Source: Roseateles sp. YR242
Lineage (GTDB): Bacteria; Pseudomonadota; Gammaproteobacteria; Burkholderiales; Burkholderiaceae_C
Assembly (NCBI RefSeq): GCF_900109745.1
Contig: NZ_FOAV01000017.1
Location: 1 to 64,000, forward strand
Length of the DNA stretch: 64,000 bases
Direction of reading: 5' to 3'
This document shows positions 9,702-18,635 of the stretch, piece after piece. The notes under the pieces are model-generated. The model ran no database searches, was not told the DNA's origin, and was given only the letters and a program-made list of their open reading frames with translations. The translations under genes and the position numbers were made by a program. Position 1 is the stretch's first letter, and every line of letters begins with the position of its first letter.

Positions 9702-10379
9702 ATGAAAGAAACGCCCGCCTTCAAGTCCACGCTGTCCTCCACCGAGGCGGTGGTGGTGTCCGCCGTGTGCTTCGGGCTGTTCAGCCTCTGGTCGGTGCAG
9801 GCGGTGATGGCGGGTTTCCCGGCCGCGCGTTATTCCAACGACGGCGTGCTGCAGATGATCGCGCTGGAGTTGGTGCTGGCCGGTGCGGCGCTGCTGTTCC
9901 TGCGGGTGCGCGGGTTCGATGTGGCCTCATTGCTGCCCCGTCCGACCTGGTGGGACACCTTGCTGGGCGCACTGACCTATCTGGCGGCCTGGATGCTGGA
10001 GACGGTGTGCACCTCCGCCTACCAGGCCATGGTGCCGCCATCGCCCACACCTGATGTCATCGAGTTTTCGTTCAACGGCTTGACGGTGGCGACGCTCATT
10101 GGCTTCTCGGTGGTGAACGGTCTCTTCGAGGAGGTGTTCCTGCTCGGGGTGCTGGTGCGCGGCCTTCGCGGGCTGGGGCTGGGCCTGGCGATCAGCCTGC
10201 CTTTGCTGCTGCGGCTGCTGTATCACACCTACCAGGGGCCGGTGGGTGCCCTGGGCGTGGTGGCGTTCGGGTTGGCGGTGACGCTGGTCTATGTGAGGAC
10301 CGGGCGGCTGTGGCCCTCGGTGTACGCGCACATCCTGGCGGATGTGATTCCGATGGCCGTGTGGGGCGTGTCGGACTGA
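9702..10379 (+). CDS. CPBP-family intramembrane metalloprotease
   Basis: A 225-residue membrane protein with about six hydrophobic helices. The CPBP (Abi/CAAX protease) motifs are visible: FEEVFLLGVLVRG with the paired catalytic glutamates, LLRLLYHTYQG with a conserved histidine, and a final helix containing AHILAD. The start was set at 9702 (MKETPAF); the open frame extends upstream but that part is not membrane-like. Its stop lies two bases from the convergent PaiB-like gene. Family members act in prenyl-protein processing or bacteriocin self-protection; the target here is unknown. Confidence 0.8.
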   Translation: MKETPAFKSTLSSTEAVVVSAVCFGLFSLWSVQAVMAGFPAARYSNDGVLQMIALELVLAGAALLFLRVRGFDVASLLPRPTWWDTLLGALTYLAAWMLETVCTSAYQAMVPPSPTPDVIEFSFNGLTVATLIGFSVVNGLFEEVFLLGVLVRGLRGLGLGLAISLPLLLRLLYHTYQGPVGALGVVAFGLAVTLVYVRTGRLWPSVYAHILADVIPMAVWGVSD

Positions 10380-10381
10380 CT

Positions 10382-11017
10382 TCACTTCGTGAAGGGTGGC
10401 GCCTCTTGCATGGCCTTCGCCAGGGCCGCATTGCCTTGGCCTTCAAGGCCGTGAATGGCGCCTTCACGATCGGCGGCCGCGTGGTGCTGGTTCAGCTTGC
10501 GCTTGCCTTCGAGCCGCGTCAGGCGGATCTCGATGCCCACGATGTGGCCCAGCATTTCCGCGAGGTAGTCCGGCGGAGCGTCGCCCATCTTCCACGGTTG
10601 CGGCTGGCTGGCCTCGTGCTGGCGGGTGAGGCGGGCCAGCACACCGCGCAGGAACTTCTCGTCTTCATGGACGTGGAAGGTGCCGTGGGCGTGGACTACC
10701 TCGTAATTCCAGGTGGGCACCCGGCGATGCGTTTCCTGCTTGCCGGGGTACCAGTTGGGGGAGATGTAGCCCTCGGCGCCACGGAACACGACCATCACCT
10801 CGCTGCCGTTCACAACGTCCTGCCACACGGTGTTGGCGCGCGCCACGTGTGCCAGCAGTGTGCCGGGACCGTCCGACGCGGGGTCCAGCAGGAACGGGAT
10901 GTGATGGGCTTCCAGGCCAGCCGCCGTGTGAGTGACCAGCATGCCCAGGGCGTTCTCGCGGACGATGCGATGAAGCTCCTGGGCGCGCGGCTCGGCGAAC
11001 TGCGGGGGAAGGTACAT
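10382..11017 (-). CDS. PaiB-like FMN-binding protein
   Basis: A 211-residue soluble protein of the FMN-binding split-barrel PaiB family, which is annotated as negative transcriptional regulator. Features include the N-terminal MYLPPQFAE, the LGMLVTH barrel strand followed by HHIPFLLD, and the ISPNWYP and VPTWNYEVVHAHG segments typical of PaiB. The start is the ATG at 11017, because AGGAG sits seven bases upstream; an in-frame extension to 11230 has no such site. The gene stands alone and is convergent with the CPBP protease gene. Binding of FMN or haem and its regulatory target are unproven. Confidence 0.88.
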   Translation of the reverse strand: MYLPPQFAEPRAQELHRIVRENALGMLVTHTAAGLEAHHIPFLLDPASDGPGTLLAHVARANTVWQDVVNGSEVMVVFRGAEGYISPNWYPGKQETHRRVPTWNYEVVHAHGTFHVHEDEKFLRGVLARLTRQHEASQPQPWKMGDAPPDYLAEMLGHIVGIEIRLTRLEGKRKLNQHHAAADREGAIHGLEGQGNAALAKAMQEAPPFTK

Positions 11018-11437
11018 GAGGCGCTCCTGCGGTGGCGATTGGTGGAGATCGTGGCGATCGTGGCGATTGTGGGAATCAGGTGGGGCGAGGGCGATGAGGG
11101 CATTCGCCGAAGACCGAAAATGTGCGGTTGGAGCGGCCTGCATGTCAAAGCCCGGCGTAGCGATTCCGGCTGTGCCGCTGGGCGATGGTGCGCCCTGGCA
11201 ACGGTTGCCAGCTTGACGCGAGGCGTCCATGCGCCGGGAGATGGGGCAGCCCTGCCGAATGTCTCAAGCAGCGGGCCTCGGTGCAGGTGTGAGGTCCAGA
11301 CCCGCCCAATCCGTGAAGGATTGGTTACATCAGCGTGAAGCGGAGCACAGCCGCTTGCACACAATGGCGGTGCCTTCGCCGCCGGTCGCAGTCGTGAGCC
11401 GCCCCGAGGGCTGTACTGGATTCTCCAAGAGCCGCTT
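11018..11437. other. Divergent intergenic region (420 bp)
   Basis: This gap lies between the PaiB-like gene (minus) and the DUF4832-type lipoprotein gene (plus) and must hold both promoters. No convincing small gene was found. The one clear structure is the short inverted repeat at 11306-11324, listed separately. Confidence 0.6.
11306..11324. promoter_or_regulatory. Perfect 7-bp inverted repeat (possible operator)
   Basis: CCAATCC, a 5-base spacer GTGAA, then GGATTGG. The arms are perfectly complementary. It lies 113 bp upstream of the DUF4832-type lipoprotein gene in a divergent promoter region. It has no T-tract, so an operator is more likely than a terminator, but it could be a chance repeat. 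Confidence 0.35.
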
Positions 11438-12994
11438 ATGCCCCTGACAGATGTGAAGAACCGGCACTGGCCGTGGTTGTGCCGCGTGACCGCGATGTGC
11501 GTGATCAGTGTGTTGGCCGCCTGCGGGGGTGGTGGTTCGGGCAGCAGTGACGCATCCACCCCGGTTGGTGCCGACCCGTCTGCACCCGTTGCCAGCACGC
11601 CGTCTACCGGGACGGGCACCGGCACAGGCACAGGCTCCGGTACAGGCACCGGCACCGGCACCGATACCTCCACGAATCAGCGCTCGCTCAGCTTCACCGC
11701 GACCGATGCAGAAATCCCCAACCCCGAGCGCGGCTTTTACCGCTGGGCCTGGACCAATCTCGACGCACTGACCGCCGCCGATGCGCAAGACGCCTACAAC
11801 AATGGCTACCGTCTGGTCTACGCGCCCCTGAACCTCTCCAGCTGGAAGACCACCGACCTGCCGGCAAGCCTGCTGACACAGCTCACCACCGCCTTTGCCA
11901 ACGCCCGTGCGTCCGGCATCAAGCTGGTGATTCGCGCGGTCTACAACTACCCGGCGTCGGAAACGGAATATCTCAACGCACAGGACGCCAGCCTGACCCG
12001 TGTACAAGGGCACATCAGCCAACTGAAGCCGGTGCTGCAGGCCAATGCGGATGTCATCGCCTATGTGCAGGCCGGGTTCATCGGCGCCTGGGGTGAGTGG
12101 CATACGTCCTCCAACCAACTGACGACCACCGCCAACCGCACCGCCGTGCGGGACGCGCTGCTGGCTGCCGTGCCCACCAACCGTTTCATCCAGGTCCGGT
12201 ACCCGCCGTATGTGATGGACTGGACGCCGACCTTGCCCAGCCTGGCTTCCGTGCTGACAGGCAGCTACCGCGTGGGCGTGCACAACGACTGCTTCCTGGC
12301 CAGCGCCACGGACGTGGGCACCTACGACGAAAACGCCACGACGCAGGCCAAGCAGCGCGCCTATGTGTCCCAGCTCGGGGACCTGGCCCCCTTTGGCGGT
12401 GAAACCTGCGACCCGGCGGACGAGAGCAATGCCGTGCCGCGCACCACCTGCGACGACATCCTGACGGAAGGTGAGCGTTATCGCCTCACCTACCTGAATG
12501 ACGAGTACTACCGCGACCTGTTCCATACGCGCTGGATCCAGAACGGCTGCATGCCGGAGGTGAAACGCAAGATGGGTTACCGGTTGCAACTGGTGTCCGC
12601 TTCGCATCCGACGACGGCCACCCGTGGCCAGGCGCTGACGATGACCGTCACCGTGCGCAACACGGGCTGGGCCCGGATGTTCAATCCGCGAGGTGTTCAG
12701 GTCCTGCTGCGGGATTCCGCCGGCACGGTCCGCCGCCTGACCGCCGACGGCGCTGACCCGCGCAGCTGGGTGCCAGGCGCGGACCAGACTGCCACGCTGA
12801 CGGCCACCGTCCCCGCCGATCTGGCCGTGGGGACCTACGCCCTTTGGCTGGCCTTGCCGGACGGCGATACCCGCCTGGCCAACGACGCACGCTACTCGGT
12901 GCGGGTGGCCAATGCGGACGACACCACCACAGGCCAGAAATGGGATGCCACCCTGGGAGCGTTTGCGCTGGGGGCGTCGCTTGAAGTGAAGTAA
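11438..12994 (+). CDS. DUF4874/DUF4832-type secreted lipoprotein
   Basis: A 518-residue protein with a signal sequence ending in an LAAC lipobox and a Gly/Ser start. A low-complexity Gly-Thr linker (about residues 52-79) follows. The body has NPERGFYRW, the hallmark opening of DUF4874, then YVQAGFIGAWGEWHTS, typical of DUF4832. Together these form a TIM-barrel-like fold resembling glycoside hydrolases, and a C-terminal beta-rich domain (about residues 380-490) follows. In many bacteria such proteins are surface enzymes or binders for polysaccharide; the substrate is unknown. The linker probably holds the domain off the outer membrane. Confidence 0.8.
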   Translation: MPLTDVKNRHWPWLCRVTAMCVISVLAACGGGGSGSSDASTPVGADPSAPVASTPSTGTGTGTGTGSGTGTGTGTDTSTNQRSLSFTATDAEIPNPERGFYRWAWTNLDALTAADAQDAYNNGYRLVYAPLNLSSWKTTDLPASLLTQLTTAFANARASGIKLVIRAVYNYPASETEYLNAQDASLTRVQGHISQLKPVLQANADVIAYVQAGFIGAWGEWHTSSNQLTTTANRTAVRDALLAAVPTNRFIQVRYPPYVMDWTPTLPSLASVLTGSYRVGVHNDCFLASATDVGTYDENATTQAKQRAYVSQLGDLAPFGGETCDPADESNAVPRTTCDDILTEGERYRLTYLNDEYYRDLFHTRWIQNGCMPEVKRKMGYRLQLVSASHPTTATRGQALTMTVTVRNTGWARMFNPRGVQVLLRDSAGTVRRLTADGADPRSWVPGADQTATLTATVPADLAVGTYALWLALPDGDTRLANDARYSVRVANADDTTTGQKWDATLGAFALGASLEVK

Positions 12995-13136
12995 GGGGCG
13001 GCATCCGTGCCGCGCGCCGGGTGGGGCCGGCCATGACTTAAGGCCTGAACCGCGCGGCATCCTTGCTGCTACGCTTTTGCCGTGTTCAGCGCGCCCGCGT
13101 CGCGCAGCTGAGCCGGTTCACGAAGGGTAGACGTCC

Positions 13137-13772
13137 ATGGCTGAAAACGACCACCATCCCAATGCGCCCGCTGGCGGCGGCGGCCTCGGCACCTTCAAGG
13201 GGTCCGGGCCCTTGGGCACGAACGGCAGTGTTGAGAAATGGTCCAGGCCGGGTTCCCTGGGCGTGGAGCAACAACCGGCGGAGACGCTGACGATCAGCGG
13301 CATGGTGGCCGCAGGCGGCCCGTTGTCGCCCAACACGATCGCGGCCGTGAATAAGGCCGCTGCGAAGACGCCGGCCCAGTGGAAGCGGTATGTGGCCTAC
13401 GCGGACGTCGTCAAGGTGGGCGGCTCGCTCGCCTGGCGCGCCAACAACCCGGGCAATCTGCGCGATGCCGGTACCAAGATCGCCACAGTGACCGGCGCTG
13501 TGGGGAAGTTTGCCGTGTTCGCCACCCTGGAAGACGGGCGCAAGGCGCAAAAAGCACTCTATTTGAACAAGTATGGCGACATGACGGTCAAGGACGCCAT
13601 CAACAAGCTCACGCCGCCCTCTGAGAACGACACCAAGAAATACCTGGCTGAACTGACCAAGGCGGGCGTGGACACAGAGAAGGACGTCAAGTCCCAGATC
13701 GACACGCTGATGACCGGGGTGGAGGCCAACGAAGGCCTGATCAGCGGCACTGAAGTGAAGAGGGTTCCATGA
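13137..13772 (+). CDS. NNPGNLR-type putative peptidoglycan-active protein (candidate effector)
   Basis: A 211-residue protein with no signal peptide. Its Gly/Pro-rich N terminus (about residues 1-60) leads to a compact domain containing WRANNPGNLR, then GKFAVFATLEDGRKA and LTPPSENDTKKYL. The NNPGN(L/I)R plus FA-F-T-EDG plus PP-EN-T-Y pattern is that of phage-like and type VI effector-like cell-wall hydrolases. The next gene overlaps it by four bases and encodes an exported protein, the arrangement expected of a wall-targeting effector and its periplasmic immunity protein. No secretion-system gene is in the window. A prophage-derived structural or lysis protein is the alternative. Confidence 0.6.
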   Translation: MAENDHHPNAPAGGGGLGTFKGSGPLGTNGSVEKWSRPGSLGVEQQPAETLTISGMVAAGGPLSPNTIAAVNKAAAKTPAQWKRYVAYADVVKVGGSLAWRANNPGNLRDAGTKIATVTGAVGKFAVFATLEDGRKAQKALYLNKYGDMTVKDAINKLTPPSENDTKKYLAELTKAGVDTEKDVKSQIDTLMTGVEANEGLISGTEVKRVP

Positions 13773-14497
13773 GCAAGCGGGCGTGGGGACGGCAACGGCC
13801 CGTGATGGCCTTGTGCCTGGTGGCGGCCGCCTGGGCTGGAGTTTCGGCATCTGCATCGGCATCGACTCCTGCCGAAGCCATCGCGCCAGCCGAGACGGGA
13901 ACTGCAGCGACTTCGGAGGCGGCTATCGGCTGTCAACGCCTGCGAGTGGCGCTGGACCCAAAGGTCACGGCGGAGATCGTCGAACGCGACTGGGGCACCG
14001 GGGCGGACCGCGTGGGCGCCAACGCCAGGCTTGAACTGGTGGGTTGCGACGGCAAGGTGGTGGACCAGTTGCCGCTGGAGTCATCCCTTGCGCAATTGGA
14101 TACGACGCCGGTTCGCGGCGCCCCACGGCCGACCTATCTCGTTTCCGCCGATCTGACGCAAGAGGCCGGCAGCTACAACGGCCCGTTGACCACGGCGGTG
14201 GAAGTGGAGGCGGGGCGCCTGAAGGTGGCCACCGCCCGCACTGCGCAAGGCAAGACCGTGCCCCTGCGGCTGGCCCTCACGGGCAAGGCGGCCTGGAAGC
14301 GCGCGCAGGGGAAAGGCGGCGAGGAGCTGTGGTCGGTAAGCAGCCAACCGGCTGGGGACGGCTTCAAGACCACCTACGCCCGTTTCTTCGTCAAGGGCAA
14401 GGCGTGGGTGGCGACCTTCCGCACCAAGCCGGAGCTGTGGGAGTCCGACGGGGAATTCCCGTCGGATGCGGAGTTCACCGGCCAGGCGGGCCGGTAG
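13769..14497 (+). CDS. Exported protein overlapping the NNPGNLR gene (candidate immunity protein)
   Basis: A 242-residue protein with an N-terminal signal (positively charged start, hydrophobic stretch ALCLVAAAWAG, Ala-Ser cleavage region), so it should reach the periplasm. The mature part has two cysteines (in GCQRLRV and VGCDGKV) that may form a disulfide, and a beta-rich body with DGFKTTYARFFVKGKAW. I do not recognise a named family. The ATGA overlap with the upstream gene implies coupled translation and a shared task. A role as inhibitor of the upstream predicted wall enzyme is inferred from this arrangement only. Confidence 0.65.
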   Translation: MSKRAWGRQRPVMALCLVAAAWAGVSASASASTPAEAIAPAETGTAATSEAAIGCQRLRVALDPKVTAEIVERDWGTGADRVGANARLELVGCDGKVVDQLPLESSLAQLDTTPVRGAPRPTYLVSADLTQEAGSYNGPLTTAVEVEAGRLKVATARTAQGKTVPLRLALTGKAAWKRAQGKGGEELWSVSSQPAGDGFKTTYARFFVKGKAWVATFRTKPELWESDGEFPSDAEFTGQAGR

Positions 14498-14698
14498 CCT
14501 CAGGGAAGCGCTGCACCATCAGCGGCTTGTATGCGGCGGATACTCCATCTGCCATGGAGCTATCTCCAAAGAGAGGGGTAGGCGACCCTCTCGTGTCTGT
14601 AGATTGGGAATCCACTACTGGAGAGGAAGCGTTTCCTCGAACATCATCCGCCAATCGGCCACCCGGCCGAACTGCTGATCCATGCTCGCCGCCTGACC

Positions 14699-17600
14699 AT
14701 GTCGCCCCAAGTTCCCCGACACAGCTCGCTGGCCGGCCTGTTGCTCAGGCTGGCAGGCCAACGCCTGCTTCCGGTCCTGGCCTTGTTGCTGCTGGGCGGG
14801 GCCGCTTCGAGCGCAGCGGCGGGTGCGTTGGCGGACTATGAACATACCGTCTGGAGCGAGAAGGACGGGCTTGCCGCCGGTGTGGTGTCGATCACGCAGG
14901 TGCCCAACGGCATGTTGCGGCTGCGGACGGCCTTGGGCAACCAGATCTTCGACGGCGTCGAGTTTCATTCGCCGCAGCGCAACCCGTCGGGTGGGCCGTT
15001 TGTGGACTATGCCGAGGTGTTGGGGCAGACCAGCCCGACAGGCGCGGTCTATTACATCCACCCCGAGACACTTCGCCTGATGCGGCGGTGGAAAGGACAA
15101 ACGGAGGCGGTGCATGACAAGGATGGTCTGAGCCAATGGGCCCGGTTCATCTTCGATCAGGACGGGGTTGGTTGGTATTACGCGGTCGGCGGTCTCTTCC
15201 GGCTGGAGGGGCTGAAGGTGGAGGCCCTGGGCGATGCGTGGGGGATTCCGAAGGGCACCATGTCCTCCAACCGGCCGGTGGTGGATGCGCAGGGAACGGT
15301 CTGGATCGCCGCCACGGACACGCTGTTCAGGCTGGCGAGGGGCGCGCGAAAGTTCGAACGGTACGACGCGGCGCACTGTGCACAGATCGCCTTTGCACCT
15401 GATGGGGCCTTGTGGTGCGCCAGCGCGGAGGGCCTGGCCGTGGTGAGCATGAAGGACGGCCGCCCGGCGGGCCAGCGGCTTCTGACTCAAGCTTCCTACG
15501 GCGCCTTGTTCTTCGACAGCCGTGGCGGTTTCTGGATCTGCTCGGCAGGCGGCATCGAGCATGCGGCGGACTGGCGATCGATTCTTGAGCCCGGCGGCAT
15601 TGCCGCGCTGCAGGCCGACGCCATGACGCCCAAACAGGGGCTGGGTTCCATCGACATCAACACGATCAATGAGGATGCCGAAGGCAATATCTGGCTGGGC
15701 ACCGAGGCGGGCCTTGAGCGGTTCCGGACGACGCGGTTCAACCGGGCGCCGCTGCCCGAATACAGCTATGACGCCAGGATCAAGCCCGACACGGATGGGA
15801 GTCTTTGGATCGGCCCATGGGATCGCAACCTGATGCATCTGTCCGCAGGACGTGTCACCGATCTGCCCAGGATTCGCCGGGTGACAGCCATCCGGGATGG
15901 GGCCGATGGCCGGATCTGGTTGGCCACCGACCGGACGCTCTGGCGCAAGGACCCCGGCGCAGCCTTTGCTCCCGTTGACATGCCGGATGTGTCCTGGAGA
16001 GAGCGAATCCAGCAGATTGCTGAAGACGACGTGGGGACGGTGTGGTTGCAGGCGGGCCAGGAACTGCTTCAGCTCAAGGAGGGGCGGCTGGAGCAGCCCG
16101 ATGAGTCGCAGATCCCGCACAGCAAAGACCCCTATCCCCTCGTCGCCGACGAGAAGCGGCAACTCTGGTTTGCCACCAATGGGCGCGGCCCCTTTGTGCT
16201 GAAGGGGGGCGTCTTCCGCGAGATCAAGTCCCAGGCCTACCTGGACACGATCATTGAAGCCTGGTCCGCACATGCCCATGGACCCCGAGTGTGGATCGGC
16301 GGCCGGGGCGGGGTGGGCGTGTTTGAAGGGGAGTACTTCCGCCCCCTGAAGTTCAAGGATGACAGGGTCAAGGGCGTCACCGGCATCGTTGAGACGGCTC
16401 AGGGTGAACTCTGGCTTCACGGGCTCACCAAGGTGTTTCGTCTCTCCGCCGAGCAGCTCAACGCTGGGCTGAATGGCCAGACGCTGACGCCGGAGGCGTT
16501 CGACCACCGCGACGGGCTGCGGGGAACCGGCGTCCCGTCGGCCTATGCGCCTTCGCTGGCCGAGGATGCGAGCGGCCGCCTGTGGGTGACGACCAACGAG
16601 GGGCTGTTCTGGATCGATACCCGTATGAAGCCGGTGGCGACGCTGCCACCCGTGGCGTTGATCCGCGCGGTCAAGAGCGATGGGGTGGCCCAGCCGGGGG
16701 AGGGCGGCGTACAGCTGTCGGCCAATCCGGGTCAAGTCGAATTCAACTACACCGCAGCGGCCCTCTCTATCGGGGACCGGGTGCACTTTCGATACCGGAT
16801 GGAAGGTATCGACCCTGAGTGGCGAGACGCCGACACCCGCAGAACGGCCTACTACACCCAACTGCCGCCGGGCCATCACCGCTTCGAAGTGGTGGCCAGT
16901 AATGAGCAAGGTGAGTGGGCGCAGACGCCGACGTTTCTGGCGGTCGAGATCCTGCCGGCCTGGTATCAGACGCTCTGGTTTCGTGCGCTCACGATGGCCC
17001 TCGTCATCGGCTGCTTGTGGTGGATCTACCGCTTGCGTGTCAGTGTCCTGCGAGCCCGGGAACGGGTGCGTATGCAGGAGATTGCCGGCGAGCGTGAACG
17101 TATTGCCCGCGACCTGCACGACACGCTGCTTCAAAGCATGCAAGGCCTGATCCTGAGTTTTCAGTCTGTTGCGAGCAACATGCCCGCTCAAGGCGGCACG
17201 CGTGGCGTGATCGAAGGTCAATTGGACCGTGCCGACCAGCTTCTGGGCGAAGCACGGGATCGGGTTCGTGATCTGCGCGGCACGGATGCTGATGCGATAA
17301 GCCTGCGGGAGGCCTTCGAATCGGCCGTGAGGCAGTTGGTGGGAATGGCGCGTATCGAGCTGGTGGAGGACGGGGTACCCCGTCCCCTGAGACCGCTTGC
17401 ACGCGACCGCATCTATCTGATCGGCCGAGAGGCACTGCTGAACGCCGTGATGCATGGCGAAGGCGGAGACGTCCGTGTGCAACTGCTGTTCGAACGCCGT
17501 CGATTCGTGCTGCGTGTGCGGGACAAGGGCCCGGGGATCGAGCACGAAGTCTTGGTCGCGGGCACGCGACCTGGCCACTACGGGCTGGTCGGCATGCGTG

Positions 17601-17743
17601 AGCGGGCCGCGCAGATTGGCGGCACGGTCACCATCAGCCGTCTCCCCGAGGGAGGGACCGAGGTCGAGCTTCAGGTTCCGGCGGCCCGGGCATTTGCTGG
17701 CAACGCCCGGGGAGGCGTGTGGCGGAAGCTGCGGCCCGCATAG
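14699..17743 (+). CDS. Two-component sensor kinase with beta-propeller sensor (orphan)
   Basis: A 1014-residue membrane kinase. After an N-terminal signal/anchor come propeller repeats (about residues 45-650, with repeated W-GT and LWIG/IWLA-like blades), a Y_Y_Y-type domain (about 660-750), a membrane helix (LTMALVIGCLWWIY, about 762-780) and a HisKA_3 kinase with His807 in RIARDLHDTLLQ. The ATPase part includes the N-box region EALLNAVMHG and GLVGMRERAAQIGG. This layout senses periplasmic ligands, often oligosaccharides. No response regulator is adjacent, so the partner is encoded elsewhere. Upstream is a 200-bp gap. Confidence 0.9.
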   Translation: MSPQVPRHSSLAGLLLRLAGQRLLPVLALLLLGGAASSAAAGALADYEHTVWSEKDGLAAGVVSITQVPNGMLRLRTALGNQIFDGVEFHSPQRNPSGGPFVDYAEVLGQTSPTGAVYYIHPETLRLMRRWKGQTEAVHDKDGLSQWARFIFDQDGVGWYYAVGGLFRLEGLKVEALGDAWGIPKGTMSSNRPVVDAQGTVWIAATDTLFRLARGARKFERYDAAHCAQIAFAPDGALWCASAEGLAVVSMKDGRPAGQRLLTQASYGALFFDSRGGFWICSAGGIEHAADWRSILEPGGIAALQADAMTPKQGLGSIDINTINEDAEGNIWLGTEAGLERFRTTRFNRAPLPEYSYDARIKPDTDGSLWIGPWDRNLMHLSAGRVTDLPRIRRVTAIRDGADGRIWLATDRTLWRKDPGAAFAPVDMPDVSWRERIQQIAEDDVGTVWLQAGQELLQLKEGRLEQPDESQIPHSKDPYPLVADEKRQLWFATNGRGPFVLKGGVFREIKSQAYLDTIIEAWSAHAHGPRVWIGGRGGVGVFEGEYFRPLKFKDDRVKGVTGIVETAQGELWLHGLTKVFRLSAEQLNAGLNGQTLTPEAFDHRDGLRGTGVPSAYAPSLAEDASGRLWVTTNEGLFWIDTRMKPVATLPPVALIRAVKSDGVAQPGEGGVQLSANPGQVEFNYTAAALSIGDRVHFRYRMEGIDPEWRDADTRRTAYYTQLPPGHHRFEVVASNEQGEWAQTPTFLAVEILPAWYQTLWFRALTMALVIGCLWWIYRLRVSVLRARERVRMQEIAGERERIARDLHDTLLQSMQGLILSFQSVASNMPAQGGTRGVIEGQLDRADQLLGEARDRVRDLRGTDADAISLREAFESAVRQLVGMARIELVEDGVPRPLRPLARDRIYLIGREALLNAVMHGEGGDVRVQLLFERRRFVLRVRDKGPGIEHEVLVAGTRPGHYGLVGMRERAAQIGGTVTISRLPEGGTEVELQVPAARAFAGNARGGVWRKLRPA

Positions 17744-17774
17744 CGGCGGGCAGCATGGGCCCCGTTGAGGTTTC

Positions 17775-18428
17775 TCAGCCCTCGTGAGCGCCGAACATCG
17801 CCTTGGCGTAGGTGATGCCGAGCCCATACGCCCCGCCGATCTCCTCGGCAATGCCGGTGGTGAGGCCATAGGTCTCGCTTCGCGCCCAGTCGCGCTGCAG
17901 TTCCAGCAGGTATTGCAGCGAGGTCATTGGCCGTGCGCCGACCTGCACCATCCGCGTGACGGCGCGCTCATGCGCTTCGGCCGAGATATCGCCGCAGGCG
18001 TCCGTGATGACATAGGCCTCGAACCCTTGCTCGATGGCCGACAGCACCGGGTCCACGATGCACACGGAGGTCCACAGGCCCGCGAAGACCAGGCGCTGCT
18101 TGCCAATGGCGTTCACCACCTTGATGACGTTGGCGTCTTCCCAAGGATTCATCGTGGTCCGGTCCAGCAGTTCCTGGCCCGGGAAGGCGTCGGTGATCTC
18201 GGTGAACATCGGGCCGGAGAAGCCCTTGGCTGCGACGGTGTTCAGGATGGTGGGGACCTTGAATCCGGCGGCCGCGCGCGCGATGAGGGCGGCGTTGGTG
18301 CGCAGCGTGTTGCCATCGATGGAGTTGGTGGCGAAGGCCATCTGGGATTGGAAGTCGATGAGCAGCAGCGCATGGTCTTGCGGGGTCAGCAGGCCAGCGG
18401 CGGCGGTGGCTTTGGCGATGATGGGCAT
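17775..18428 (-). CDS. Isochorismatase-family hydrolase (YcaC-like)
   Basis: A 217-residue cysteine hydrolase. Asp25 in LLLIDFQ and Cys123 in LWTSVCIV are the acid and nucleophile of the isochorismatase fold. TTMNPWED is typical of the YcaC-like branch, whose substrates are poorly known. The start at ATG 18428 has AAGGA upstream; the open frame upstream to 18626 looks non-coding. The gene is convergent with the sensor-kinase gene and divergent from a CPBP protease gene; no pathway context is visible. Confidence 0.87.
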   Translation of the reverse strand: MPIIAKATAAAGLLTPQDHALLLIDFQSQMAFATNSIDGNTLRTNAALIARAAAGFKVPTILNTVAAKGFSGPMFTEITDAFPGQELLDRTTMNPWEDANVIKVVNAIGKQRLVFAGLWTSVCIVDPVLSAIEQGFEAYVITDACGDISAEAHERAVTRMVQVGARPMTSLQYLLELQRDWARSETYGLTTGIAEEIGGAYGLGITYAKAMFGAHEG

Positions 18429-18635
18429 GGGGGTTCCTTTCGGAGAAGCTGAATGGGTGGAGCCGCAGTCAGCTCGGGGCAGGATCTGTGAGTGTTTCGC
18501 GCAGAGCCGAGGCGGTGGATGGATCGTCGTTGCGAGGGGCGCAGGAGGCCAGTAAAGCGGGGTTAAGTGACGTGCTGCCCTCGCCAGGCGCTGCACTACG
18601 ATGCAGCCCCAAATCCGACCAGCCACGAAAGTGGG

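Noticed and set aside
14615-17869. A 1084-codon minus-strand frame opposite the sensor kinase gene
   Set aside because: Antisense shadow; the kinase has complete, ordered domains.
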